Source: Thiofilum sp039797965
GTDB taxonomy: Bacteria > Pseudomonadota > Gammaproteobacteria > Thiotrichales > Thiotrichaceae
Length of the DNA: 21,987 nucleotides
Assembly: GCA_039797965.1 (NCBI GenBank)
Contig: JBDKGX010000038.1
Location: forward strand, 1-21,987
Direction: 5' to 3'
Part shown: positions 8,423-16,212 of the stretch, piece by piece
Layout: each line of letters begins with the position of its first letter
How positions within the stretch are numbered: position 1 is the stretch's first letter
The notes under the pieces: generated by a model
Databases searched by the model: none
Told to the model about the DNA's origin: nothing
The model's input: only the letters and a program-made list of their open reading frames with translations
Program-made: the position numbers and the translations under genes

Positions 8423-9421
8423 TTATCGGCGCCAAACCAATAACATACCCAAGAATGATAAAAGTGTTGACACTAAACTGACGACCAACTCAGTGGTACG
8501 CCTCAACACTCTTATAGTACCAATGGCTCCCTTACCTAATAATTTCATAATCCCTTTAGTTTCAGAGCCGTATTTAACTGTTATTTTTTCTAATCTTCTT
8601 AAATCATCAGCATTATCGACATACTGAAGTAAGTGTACTGTATCAACTATAGAACTAGCTTGGCGTATAGAATTAGTGTGAGAGGCTAATCCTGTCAAAG
8701 TATCTACCGCCGCAGGCTGATAAGCTGATTGAACGGCATGACGAACACCATCGATATTTTGCTCGGCCTTTATAGTACGCATAAAGGCTTTGGTATCAAA
8801 TACATTACTGGCTTGACGCAATAAATAGGCTTGAAAACGTGGCGTTAAACGCCCTGTGCGTGTCGCCATTTTAAGAGTAGATACGCCCGCTTTGGCAGGG
8901 CTAGCTGTTCCAGCACTCACTACAGTGGCTGCGGTTAACCCCACACCGACACCCGCCAAAGCTACAATAAGATCGCTAGTCGGCTTATTTTGTGAGTACA
9001 GCTCATATTGTTCCCATAAATCGCGAACATCCCCCACCACTGTAAAATCAGACGTAATCGCTCCCACAACACCGGCACCACTCTCCGCTGAGCCTCCCAT
9101 AAAACCACTCGCAAACTCAGTGACTGCACGAGTGGCTACATTAATGGGATCATCTAAAGCTTGTAATTGAGCTTCATAGCGACTGCTATCTATGGCTATA
9201 CCAAAAGTTTGACCTAATTGAATATAAAGACGGGCATCGTCGGCATTTCCCTTACTCAACGCATCGACAATGTGTTGATCCAGTACTTGAGGAGTAATTT
9301 GTTGAGTGAAAAGTTGAGCAACATCAGGTTCAAACTCATCATATTGCCAATAGCCTATCGCCATACGAACACTAGTAACAAAGACTATTAAAGTAAGAAT
9401 TCTGAGCAGCCAACGTAACAT
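8423..9421 (-). CDS. Membrane protein of unknown function, coupled to metA
   Basis: I do not recognise this 332-residue protein. It has a hydrophobic N-terminal segment (about 3-25) and a C-terminal one (about 308-329, ending in WRR). Between them lie two Gly/Ala-rich stretches (about 105-125 and 150-178, with ALAGVGVGLTAATVV) that could insert in or lie on the membrane. A helical, charged region (about 200-300) contains no cysteine. Its ATG shares one base with the metA stop (TAATG), so translation is probably coupled. An AGTACT site (8417-8422) abuts its stop codon directly. The Gly/Ala-rich core loosely recalls pore- or toxin-like helices, but I would not assign that. The frame is well supported; the function is unknown. 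Confidence 0.8.
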   Translation of the reverse strand: MLRWLLRILTLIVFVTSVRMAIGYWQYDEFEPDVAQLFTQQITPQVLDQHIVDALSKGNADDARLYIQLGQTFGIAIDSSRYEAQLQALDDPINVATRAVTEFASGFMGGSAESGAGVVGAITSDFTVVGDVRDLWEQYELYSQNKPTSDLIVALAGVGVGLTAATVVSAGTASPAKAGVSTLKMATRTGRLTPRFQAYLLRQASNVFDTKAFMRTIKAEQNIDGVRHAVQSAYQPAAVDTLTGLASHTNSIRQASSIVDTVHLLQYVDNADDLRRLEKITVKYGSETKGIMKLLGKGAIGTIRVLRRTTELVVSLVSTLLSFLGMLLVWRR

Positions 9422-10503
9422 TATGCGGGGTTTCCTAATAAACCAAGAGGATCGTTGGGATCTACGCCGTCCATAAAAGGAATACTACGCTCATGATGAG
9501 TAACTTGGTACATTTTGCCAATCCAATTACTAAATAAAGCTTTCGCAGTATCGCCCCATGTATTATGAATACCCGACCAAAGCATCGACTCAGGTAGTTC
9601 GGGCATAGGATTACCATTAAGTTTAGCTTGCGCTACTCGATGCGCAAATTCATTTAATAATGGCTCCATACGAGTATCAATCATTTGGTACGGAATAGGT
9701 GGGCAGGTTTTATATTGCCCCGAATGCCAACGGGTAATATCGCGCTTATATTCCTTCAAAAGGCTGGCACGATCATACTCAGGGTGCCCCTGCAAAAAGA
9801 CCCATCGAAATAAATCGGGACTTACCGCAATATGCACTCCCGCTTTTTGGCTTTCTGCGAGTACTCGCAACCCTTTAGATTCGAAAGCCTCGCGACTCAC
9901 ATCATTAAAGCGTGAGTGAGGGGTATCAAACTTCGTGTTGAGATTTGATACTAATGGGTGACTAGGTGCCGCTAAGGTATGAGCAAATACACCCCAACAT
10001 TTTCCTTCGGGTAAGCGTTGACGCTTTAAGCCATACAAGTGCTCCACTACAGCATGAGTAGCCAAACAGGAACACATTGTTGTCGTCACCTTTTGATTCG
10101 CCCACTCAATCACTTGAGTTAACTCATGCCAAAATGGCTCATCACGTAAATTAGCTGCTTGTGGATTCGCTCCACTGAGAATGAGTGCATCCAACCCTTC
10201 ACGTTTTAAATTTTCAAACGTTTCATAATATTGATTGATGTACTCCTGAGCTTTTTCACTTCTAGGAATGCTAGGCAATGTAAATACATGAACATGAAAT
10301 TGCGCAATAAGATTAGAGGCACTAATCAAACGAATAAATTGCCGCTCCGTTGCCATCAAAGCGGCATCAGGCATCATATTCAATAAACCAATATGCAACT
10401 CACGAATGTCTTGATGTGAGGCACGAACTTCATCAAGCACAATATGACCTTCTTCACGCAAGCGTTCAAAGGCGGGCAACTGAGAATGGGCTACAACTGG
10501 CAT
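9421..10503 (-). CDS. metA: Homoserine O-acyltransferase, divergent MetA family (acyl donor uncertain)
   Basis: MetA-family enzymes acylate homoserine in the first dedicated step of methionine synthesis. The 360 residues align along E. coli MetA (about 309): LNMMPDAALMATERQFIRL near the N-terminus, the nucleophile Cys146 (in SCLATHA; E. coli has FVCWAVQAA around Cys142), PHSRFND (195-201) and the GHPEYD motif with His240 and Glu242, which complete the triad. The residue matching position 111, where Gly favours succinyl-CoA and Glu favours acetyl-CoA, is Gln115 here (SGANPQA). The donor therefore cannot be read off. The C-terminus is about 50 residues longer than in E. coli. It lies 15 bp after the P-loop NTPase gene and overlaps the next gene by one base. 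The start fits the family opening (MPV...LPA). A serine O-acyltransferase role is a less likely alternative. Confidence 0.88.
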   Translation of the reverse strand: MPVVAHSQLPAFERLREEGHIVLDEVRASHQDIRELHIGLLNMMPDAALMATERQFIRLISASNLIAQFHVHVFTLPSIPRSEKAQEYINQYYETFENLKREGLDALILSGANPQAANLRDEPFWHELTQVIEWANQKVTTTMCSCLATHAVVEHLYGLKRQRLPEGKCWGVFAHTLAAPSHPLVSNLNTKFDTPHSRFNDVSREAFESKGLRVLAESQKAGVHIAVSPDLFRWVFLQGHPEYDRASLLKEYKRDITRWHSGQYKTCPPIPYQMIDTRMEPLLNEFAHRVAQAKLNGNPMPELPESMLWSGIHNTWGDTAKALFSNWIGKMYQVTHHERSIPFMDGVDPNDPLGLLGNPA

Positions 10504-10518
10504 GGAATCATTTAATCC

Positions 10519-11397
10519 TTAGGCACGCCGCGCAATGGCGGTTTCAATTAATGCATTAAAATCGGCTTCATTTTTCACTTTGGCAACCTCTTCAGAAGTC
10601 ACGGTGTAACCATAATCACGAGCAATTGCCTCATAACGCGGGATTCGTGAATGGAATAAGCGTGGAAAGACCCAACGGGTAAAATCATCAGGTACCATAG
10701 CCTCAGCATTCGGTAAACCTTGCTCTGTTAGGTAAACTGCCAACTGCTCTTTTAAAAACTCAGGGCGATAATACAGGGGTTTAGGGTCACTTTTGGCGCG
10801 ATCAATCAGCTTTTGCTCTTCTGCTTTAGTGGTGACTTGAATGTATAAAATCAAGGTATTTTCAGCTAATAACTCTGTCACACCTGGCTGATCCAACTCA
10901 CATAAGCTTCCCCCCACATCATTCACAAAATGTGAGTAACCATAAATAGTCTGCGCTTTTTGAATAAACTCAGGCACATCCAGCATTGCTTTGATTTCAG
11001 CATCACGATATTGCGCTTGACGACGCACAAAATCAGCTAAGGCTACCCCACCTAAAACTGGATTACCCAATTTGCCTACAAAAGCTAATACAGGTCCCAA
11101 ATCATCGACGGTAATGTTATTGCGAATATAAATCCAATCTTTACGCAGTAGATCACGTAAAAACGGGACTTGCATGGCTTGCTCTTTGATCATATCGAGG
11201 ATAGCTTCGTCTAAATAACGCGCCCCGATTCGATAATCACCTGAGTAATGAAACCAATTATGTTGGCGCAGCATACCGGACAAATAGGTCTTACCTACTC
11301 CAGACATACCTACCAAAGTAACTTTTTTATTAGACCAATTACGGTACTCTTCAACCGATAATAGCACGCCGCTAACCCCTAACACTTTGTATGGCAA
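10519..11397 (-). CDS. P-loop NTPase of unknown function, first gene of the metA operon
   Basis: The 292-residue protein has a clear Walker A motif, GMSGVGKT (30-37), right after a short beta strand (KKVTLVG), as in nucleotide-kinase-like P-loop proteins. A conserved-looking HYSGDYRIGARYL (about 50-62) follows in the place where kinases bind substrate, and FVNDVGGSLCEL (about 158-169) could be a Walker B-like strand. No membrane segments or DNA-binding motif are visible. It precedes metA by 15 bp and so is probably co-transcribed with it. The ATG at 11397 has no good Shine-Dalgarno; a GTG 11 codons in, after AGGGG, is an alternative start that keeps Walker A. A role in regulating or supporting methionine synthesis is only suggested by position. 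Confidence 0.78.
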   Translation of the reverse strand: MPYKVLGVSGVLLSVEEYRNWSNKKVTLVGMSGVGKTYLSGMLRQHNWFHYSGDYRIGARYLDEAILDMIKEQAMQVPFLRDLLRKDWIYIRNNITVDDLGPVLAFVGKLGNPVLGGVALADFVRRQAQYRDAEIKAMLDVPEFIQKAQTIYGYSHFVNDVGGSLCELDQPGVTELLAENTLILYIQVTTKAEEQKLIDRAKSDPKPLYYRPEFLKEQLAVYLTEQGLPNAEAMVPDDFTRWVFPRLFHSRIPRYEAIARDYGYTVTSEEVAKVKNEADFNALIETAIARRA

Positions 11398-11405
11398 AAA
11401 TGACT

Positions 11406-11435
11406 ATCTTAGGTGAGGGGACTCACCACAAGCAA
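11406..11435 (-). promoter_or_regulatory. Candidate promoter with operator-like inverted repeat for the NTPase-metA operon
   Basis: On the minus strand, TTGCTT (11430-11435) and TAAGAT (11406-11411) are 18 bp apart and could be the -35 and -10. The spacer holds a perfect inverted repeat, GGTGAG-N4-CTCACC (11412-11427), where a repressor would block RNA polymerase. It does not resemble the E. coli MetJ box (AGACGTCT). Both hexamers are imperfect, so the promoter is inferred; the inverted repeat is seen directly. Confidence 0.35.
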
Positions 11436-11520
11436 GTCTAAGTAAGCCAGCGTTTAGCTGTAAATGGCATTAGTCAATGTATTATGATGTTTCTTCGTAA
11501 GCCAGCAAGTACTTTAAGGT

Positions 11521-11895
11521 ATGTTAGAAACTACCCAAACCACACTCAATCACTATCAACGTATTTATCAAAAGGTACTTGAAATTCCTGTGGGGAAAGT
11601 GGCTACTTATGGGGATATTGCTCGCATGATTGGTTTACCTCGCCACGCTCGTATGGTGGGTAATGCTTTACATGCCCTACCTCCCGACTCTGATGTACCG
11701 TGGCAACGAGTCATAAACTCACAAGGCTTAATCAGTTTAGGTAAATTATCGACTGATGGTGCAGAGCTGCAACGTATTTTATTAGCAGCAGAAGGGATAG
11801 TATTTCAAGAGAGTGGCAAAATAAGCCTAAAGATTTATCGCTGGAGACCTACTGTTAATTTATTTGACGATGAGCCTGACTTTACCCAATTGTAA
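11521..11895 (+). CDS. atl: Alkyltransferase-like protein (ATL), catalytically inactive MGMT relative
   Basis: ATL proteins bind O6-alkylguanine in DNA, flip the base and hand the lesion to nucleotide excision repair, but cannot remove the alkyl group. The 124 residues match the DNA-binding C-terminal domain of Ogt/Ada. They include VPVGK-like IPVGKVATYGDIA (22-34, with Tyr30 of the helix-turn-helix), the arginine finger in RHARMVGNAL (Arg44), and PWQRV (60-64), where methyltransferases have PCHRV. Trp61 in place of the reactive Cys is the hallmark of ATL (PWHRV in E. coli YbaZ). The His-to-Gln change is a further variation. There is no N-terminal MGMT domain. AAGG lies almost directly against the ATG, which is too close for ideal initiation. 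The gene is monocistronic, between the metA operon (divergent) and sucA (convergent). Confidence 0.9.
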   Translation: MLETTQTTLNHYQRIYQKVLEIPVGKVATYGDIARMIGLPRHARMVGNALHALPPDSDVPWQRVINSQGLISLGKLSTDGAELQRILLAAEGIVFQESGKISLKIYRWRPTVNLFDDEPDFTQL

Positions 11896-11963
11896 TCTCT
11901 TCATTAGCAAGTACTTGATATCCATATAGAGCCTAATCAAATACTTTCAAAACCCCCAATCTT

Positions 11964-11996
11964 AAAAAAAACAGCCCAACACTAGGTTGGGCTGTT
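11964..11996 (-). terminator. Rho-independent terminator of sucA
   Basis: An 11-bp perfect GC-rich inverted repeat, AACAGCCCAAC (11970-11980) against GTTGGGCTGTT (11986-11996), has a 5-nt loop. On the minus strand a run of eight T follows (A-run 11964-11971 on the plus strand). It sits 34 bp past the sucA stop and so ends sucA as a single-gene transcript. Textbook layout. Confidence 0.93.
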
Positions 11997-12029
11997 ATTG
12001 AGTACTTTAGTATGCAAAGTACTTATCGT

Positions 12030-14825
12030 TTACTCAGTCACTAAACCTAAGGCTTCGGCGACTAATGCACGTTGTTGTTTCTGATGTACATAGAGCGAAC
12101 CTACAGCAGGAGCTGCTGAAGAGGGGCGGCTAACACAGGTAATTTCGGCGGCATCGAACACTTCAAAACGGTGACGGATACCATCCCACGCGCCTTGGTT
12201 AACTGGCTCTTCTTGACACCATAAAACCGTTTTCATGTTGGTGTATTGACGTACAGTTTCGTTCAACTCTTTCGCTGGGAAAGGATACAGTTGCTCGATA
12301 CGTACAATCGCAACATTGTCGAGATTTTGTTTACGACGTTCTTCGAGTAGATCGTAGTACACTTTGCCACTACACATTACCACACGATCAACTTTTGCTT
12401 TCGCTTCTGGAGTAACAGCATCCACATCATCAATCACTAGTTGGAATTTACCTTCGGTAAAATCTTTCAGGTCATTCACTGCTAATGGATGGCGTAACAA
12501 GCTCTTAGGTGTAAACACAATCAAAGGCTTACGATAGTTACGCAGCATTTGACGGCGTAACATATGGAAGGTTTGTGCAGGAGTAGAGGGCACTACAATT
12601 TGCATATTTTCTTGTGCACATAACTGCACAAAACGCTCTAAACGGGCTGAAGAATGCTCAGGGCCTTGACCTTCAAAACCGTGTGGTAAGAACATTACAA
12701 GACCGCATAGACGATTCCATTTTTGCTCACCCGAGCTAATGAACTGGTCGATAACGACTTGAGCGCCATTGACGAAGTCACCAAACTGACCTTCCCAAAT
12801 CACGAGAGCAGTAGGCTCAGCAGTGGCATAACCATATTCGAACGCTAGTACAGCCTCTTCAGACAGTACTGAGTCAATAACGGTAAAATCACCTTGGTTT
12901 TCGCCAGTGTGTTTTAGTGGAACCCATTGTTGACGCTGTTTTTGATTATGGAGTACAGCATGACGATGTGAGAACGTACCACGACCACAATCCTGACCAG
13001 ATAGACGAACATCAATGCCTTCTTCTACTAAAGTGGCATACGCTAATGTCTCGCCAAAGCCCCAATCAGCAGGTTTTTCGCCACGTCCCATTTCAGCGCG
13101 CGCTTCAAATACTTTGAGTACACGAGGATGCACGACAAAGTCTGCTGGAATGTTGCTAATCCACTCACTAGTTAAGGCTTTAATACGCTCGGCTGGATAA
13201 GTGGTATTCACATCATCACGCCATTTGCCTTCGAGATAGGTTTTCCAATGCGTTTGTAACTCAGAAGGTAAGCCCGTGTTATGGTAGTTTTCGCAAACCA
13301 CATCACCGTTATCTAAATGAGCACGATAAGCTTTAATATAACCATCAGCGTCTTCTTGAGTGATTACACCTTGAGCCACTAGCTTATTGGCGTATTGGGT
13401 ACGAGTGGTCGGTAAATTGCGAATAATGTCGTACATCACCGGTTGGGTCATCGCAGGCTCATCAGCCTCGTTATGACCTAAACGACGATAGCAAACTAAG
13501 TCAACCACCACATCCTTACGGAAACGATCACGATATTCAGCCGCTAATTGCGCTACATAAATAACCGCTTCAGGATCATCACCATTAACGTGGAAAATAG
13601 GCGCATTGATCATTTTCGCAACGTCAGTCGGGTAATAAGTCGAACGACTATCGGCGACCGTACTGGTGGTGAAACCTACTTGATTATTAATGACTACGTG
13701 GATAGTACCGTGAGTACGATAGCCACGAGTTTGCGCCATATTAAAGGTTTCCATTACCACACCTTGACCCGCAAATGCAGCATCACCGTGGATAACAATA
13801 CCCAGTACTTCAGTACCTGTTGCATCGCCACGACGATCTTGGCGAGCACGTACCGAACCTTCAACCACAGGGCTGACAATTTCCAAATGCGAGGGATTAA
13901 AGGCTAATGCCATATGTACTGAACCACCGGGGGTCTGTACATCAGAGGAATAACCTTTATGGTATTTCACGTCACCCGTGAAATTAGAATCTTCAACTTT
14001 ACCTTCGAACTCAGCAAAGAGTACACCTGAAGGTTTACACATCACATTGATTAATACATTTAAGCGACCACGATGCGCCATACCAAAGACGACTTCTTTC
14101 GCACCAAACTCGCCAAATTTTTGCACCATGGTTTTCAACATAGGGATTAAGCTCTCGCCACCCTCTAAACCAAAGCGTTTTTGACCTACATAGCGACGAT
14201 GTAAGTACTGTTCAAATACTTCTGCAGCGGTTAAATGACGTAATAAAGTTTTACGATCATCATTGGATAAATTAGCGTTGCCCATGCTCAATTCGATGCG
14301 CTTTTGCAACCAACGCTTTTCTTCTTCATCCATAATATGCATGTATTCAAAACCAATACTACGCGTATAAGTTTCTTTTAAAGCATGGGCAATATTATTA
14401 AGGGTCGGCTTTGCAGCAATATTGAATGAACCCGGATCAAAAACTGTTTCACCATCCACACCTGTCAGCTGATGGTGTTCAAAGGTCAGTTGAGGGACTT
14501 CTTGTTTATAAGCGTAATCACCTAATGGATTAGTATCCGCTTGGAAATGACCTAAATTACGATAGGCATTGATTAAGCGAGACACTTTTACTTGGATGCT
14601 GCGACGTTCTAAAGCTTCTGGGCCTTCGGCTGCCAATTGTTGGAATGAGCTAGAGCGTGCTCCATTGAATTGATTCTGATCGAGATTACTAAAGTACTCA
14701 CGCCACTCAGGTGACATAGATTCGGGCGATTGTTTATATTGTAAGTACATTTGCTCTAAAAAGAGCGCGTGTTCGCCGTCTAAAAAGGTTTCGTCAACCG
14801 AACCTTGGCTTTGGTGATTATTCAT
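12030..14825 (-). CDS. sucA: 2-oxoglutarate dehydrogenase E1 component
   Basis: The thiamine diphosphate-dependent E1 subunit decarboxylates 2-oxoglutarate and passes the succinyl group to the lipoyl domain of E2 in the TCA cycle. The 931 residues (E. coli 933) show the N-terminal E2-binding start (FLEQMYLQYKQSPESMSPEWREYF), HRGRLNVLIN (251-260), FNPSHLEIV, the ThDP/Mg2+ motif GDAAFAGQG (347-355) to NNQVGF (380-385), RRLGHNE, and the C-terminal EGQFGDFVNGAQ and LPHGFEGQGPEHSSAR segments. A GGAG...GGATGG run precedes the ATG. Unlike the usual sucAB layout, no sucB follows: a terminator and a convergent gene lie directly downstream. E2 and E3 must therefore be encoded elsewhere. Confidence 0.98.
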   Translation of the reverse strand: MNNHQSQGSVDETFLDGEHALFLEQMYLQYKQSPESMSPEWREYFSNLDQNQFNGARSSSFQQLAAEGPEALERRSIQVKVSRLINAYRNLGHFQADTNPLGDYAYKQEVPQLTFEHHQLTGVDGETVFDPGSFNIAAKPTLNNIAHALKETYTRSIGFEYMHIMDEEEKRWLQKRIELSMGNANLSNDDRKTLLRHLTAAEVFEQYLHRRYVGQKRFGLEGGESLIPMLKTMVQKFGEFGAKEVVFGMAHRGRLNVLINVMCKPSGVLFAEFEGKVEDSNFTGDVKYHKGYSSDVQTPGGSVHMALAFNPSHLEIVSPVVEGSVRARQDRRGDATGTEVLGIVIHGDAAFAGQGVVMETFNMAQTRGYRTHGTIHVVINNQVGFTTSTVADSRSTYYPTDVAKMINAPIFHVNGDDPEAVIYVAQLAAEYRDRFRKDVVVDLVCYRRLGHNEADEPAMTQPVMYDIIRNLPTTRTQYANKLVAQGVITQEDADGYIKAYRAHLDNGDVVCENYHNTGLPSELQTHWKTYLEGKWRDDVNTTYPAERIKALTSEWISNIPADFVVHPRVLKVFEARAEMGRGEKPADWGFGETLAYATLVEEGIDVRLSGQDCGRGTFSHRHAVLHNQKQRQQWVPLKHTGENQGDFTVIDSVLSEEAVLAFEYGYATAEPTALVIWEGQFGDFVNGAQVVIDQFISSGEQKWNRLCGLVMFLPHGFEGQGPEHSSARLERFVQLCAQENMQIVVPSTPAQTFHMLRRQMLRNYRKPLIVFTPKSLLRHPLAVNDLKDFTEGKFQLVIDDVDAVTPEAKAKVDRVVMCSGKVYYDLLEERRKQNLDNVAIVRIEQLYPFPAKELNETVRQYTNMKTVLWCQEEPVNQGAWDGIRHRFEVFDAAEITCVSRPSSAAPAVGSLYVHQKQQRALVAEALGLVTE

Positions 14826-14909
14826 CCATCCTACTCCGAGCTAGTGCTTGTAAGTGTCAACAGTTAGTCGCTGTTAAGCAATGTTCTTTGATATGGGTCA
14901 AGGCGCAAC

Positions 14910-14937
14910 ATTATAGGCTAAAAGAGATAGATTGAAA
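14910..14937 (-). promoter_or_regulatory. Promoter of sucA
   Basis: The minus strand carries a perfect -10 TATAAT (14910-14915) with a weak -35 TTTCAA (14932-14937) 16 bp upstream. The start of transcription would fall near 14903, giving a leader of about 78 nt. A consensus -10 with a poor -35 is typical of promoters that rely on an activator or are tuned by growth state. Position and orientation fit sucA, the only downstream gene. Confidence 0.6.
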
Positions 14938-15105
14938 GATGCAACCCTGATAAATCTGCAATTTGATGCGGAAAAAGGGGATATTAGGGGAAATTTTAAT
15001 GGAGTTACAGTGATATTTGTAACCCTATGTTTGAGGTTAATATCTTAGTTATGAGAGGCACTTAATGCTTTATTTTTAGCAAAGTGTCGACATAATGCTA
15101 TTTTT

Positions 15106-15143
15106 AGAGCTAAAACAGTTTTTAGGATGATCTGTTTAGCTCT
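15106..15143. other. Imperfect hairpin downstream of the 87-residue gene
   Basis: AGAGCTAAAACAG (15106-15118) pairs with CTGTTTAGCTCT (15132-15143) apart from a one-base bulge, with a 13-nt loop. No U-run follows on either strand, so it is not a classic terminator. It may protect the 3' end of the small-gene transcript. It could also have some role in the sucA upstream region. Confidence 0.4.
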
Positions 15144-15187
15144 CTTAAAATGCTAAGGTGCTCTACTGTAACACAAGTAATAAAGTA

Positions 15188-15451
15188 CTAACTAGTAAAC
15201 ACCATTATTAAAAGCAACACCCCTAGAATGGCTATTAAGATAAGATTGATTAAGGCTTGATTGCTTAAGTCTGCCACATGCTCAGGCATCATCGGCATGT
15301 AGACTTCCGAAATTTCTGCCGTCGGAATCCGTAACTCCTTATGCCAGCACTCACGAATATCATGTAATATTAAAAAGGTGCCCACTTGCTCTATTGCCCC
15401 CGCATGGTAGGTCTTACCATTTTTTAAGCTAATGGTATATTTTATCTTCAT
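15188..15451 (-). CDS. Small single-pass membrane protein of unknown function
   Basis: The 87-residue protein has an N-terminal beta-like part (MKIKYTISLKNGKTYHAG...LRIPTAEISEVYMP) and a C-terminal membrane helix (about 65-85, INLILIAILGVLLLIMVF), ending just three residues later. This suggests a soluble N-terminal domain tethered by a C-terminal tail anchor. Two cysteines are absent from the helix; the single Cys (in RECWHKE) is in the soluble part. I do not recognise a family. The Shine-Dalgarno is weak. An AGTACT palindrome overlaps the TAG stop codon. It follows the DUF486 gene on the same strand after 159 bp. Confidence 0.6.
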   Translation of the reverse strand: MKIKYTISLKNGKTYHAGAIEQVGTFLILHDIRECWHKELRIPTAEISEVYMPMMPEHVADLSNQALINLILIAILGVLLLIMVFTS

Positions 15452-15610
15452 ATTTATTAGCCACTTTTTTATTGACCTTAATCTATTACTCTAATTTTAA
15501 GCCCCACTATTAGAGTACCCTATTGTTATAATTTGAAATTTAGCATCTTTAGTACTGAGTTTCGAGTCGCCGTTCAGTCTCTATAAATCGGTTTTGACCC
15601 TGTTAAATTA

Positions 15611-15967
15611 TTACGCCATTTTACTTCTAAACATAAAATATACGGCACCTACCAAACATAGCCCTGCCCATAAATAATCCAACTTGAGCGGCTCTTTCAT
15701 GTAATACACCGAAAAAGGCACAAAGACGGCAAGAGTAATGACCTCTTGAATGATTTTTAGTTGCCCTACACTGAGCACGGTATAACCCATCCGATTCGCA
15801 GGTACTTGTAATAAGTACTCAAACAAAGCAATTCCCCAACTCACCAAAGCCGCAATAATCCACGGTTTATTATTAAGCTCTTTTAAGTGTGCATACCATG
15901 CAAAAGTCATAAATACATTGCTACAAATCAGCAACCCCACAGTCATCACAATCGGATTATTCATCAT
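15611..15967 (-). CDS. DUF486 / DMT-like small integral membrane protein
   Basis: The 118-residue protein has four hydrophobic segments (about 6-24, 35-52, 72-88 and 97-113). The family hallmarks of DUF486 are clear: NVFMTFAWYAHLK, SWGIALFEYLLQVPANRMGY, QLKIIQEVITLAVF and a final GAVYFMF. Proteins of this family resemble one half of a drug/metabolite transporter and are widely conserved without a proven substrate. AGGGG precedes a tandem ATGATG; the second ATG (15964) has the better spacing, which would drop one residue. It is alone except for the small membrane protein gene downstream. Confidence 0.88.
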   Translation of the reverse strand: MMNNPIVMTVGLLICSNVFMTFAWYAHLKELNNKPWIIAALVSWGIALFEYLLQVPANRMGYTVLSVGQLKIIQEVITLAVFVPFSVYYMKEPLKLDYLWAGLCLVGAVYFMFRSKMA

Positions 15968-16212
15968 TAGCCCCTAAGAATGAGGCTAATATTGTGCTAG
16001 AAGTTCCCCTGACTCGACAAGACACTTGCTATTTACCCGCTTTTCTAGCGACTAAATTTTAATCCTTTATGTAAAAAATGAATAAGCAATTCAAATTTTC
16101 TTCCTTTCATTTCATAAAAAAGAGCGCTAAATTCATCTAGATAGCTGGTTCGAAAATTACTCATGTAGAGTACTTAGTGATAACCGGCTTTAAACGTCGG
16201 GAGGAACTTACT

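Larger units (their letters stand above)
14826..15187. other. AT-rich 362-bp gap upstream of sucA
   Basis: This is the longest gene-free stretch of the window. Near sucA it holds a candidate promoter (14910-14937). Near the 87-residue gene it holds an imperfect hairpin (15106-15143). Three copies of TTTTTAG lie at about 15073, 15101 and 15119. The stretch between about 14990 and 15070 shows no ORF or structure I can support. I found no RNA gene or riboswitch signature. Confidence 0.6.

Noticed and set aside
11398..11520. MetJ box or SAM riboswitch upstream of the metA operon
   Set aside because: No AGACGTCT-type tandem boxes and no long structured leader are visible; the leader would be only about 15 nt.
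13548..13907. 119-codon plus-strand ORF opposite sucA
   Set aside because: It is a shadow of a highly conserved sucA segment, with no ribosome site.
16177..16212. GTG start adding 12 residues to the small plus-strand ORF
   Set aside because: The Shine-Dalgarno GGGAGGA lies inside this extension and points to ATG 16213.
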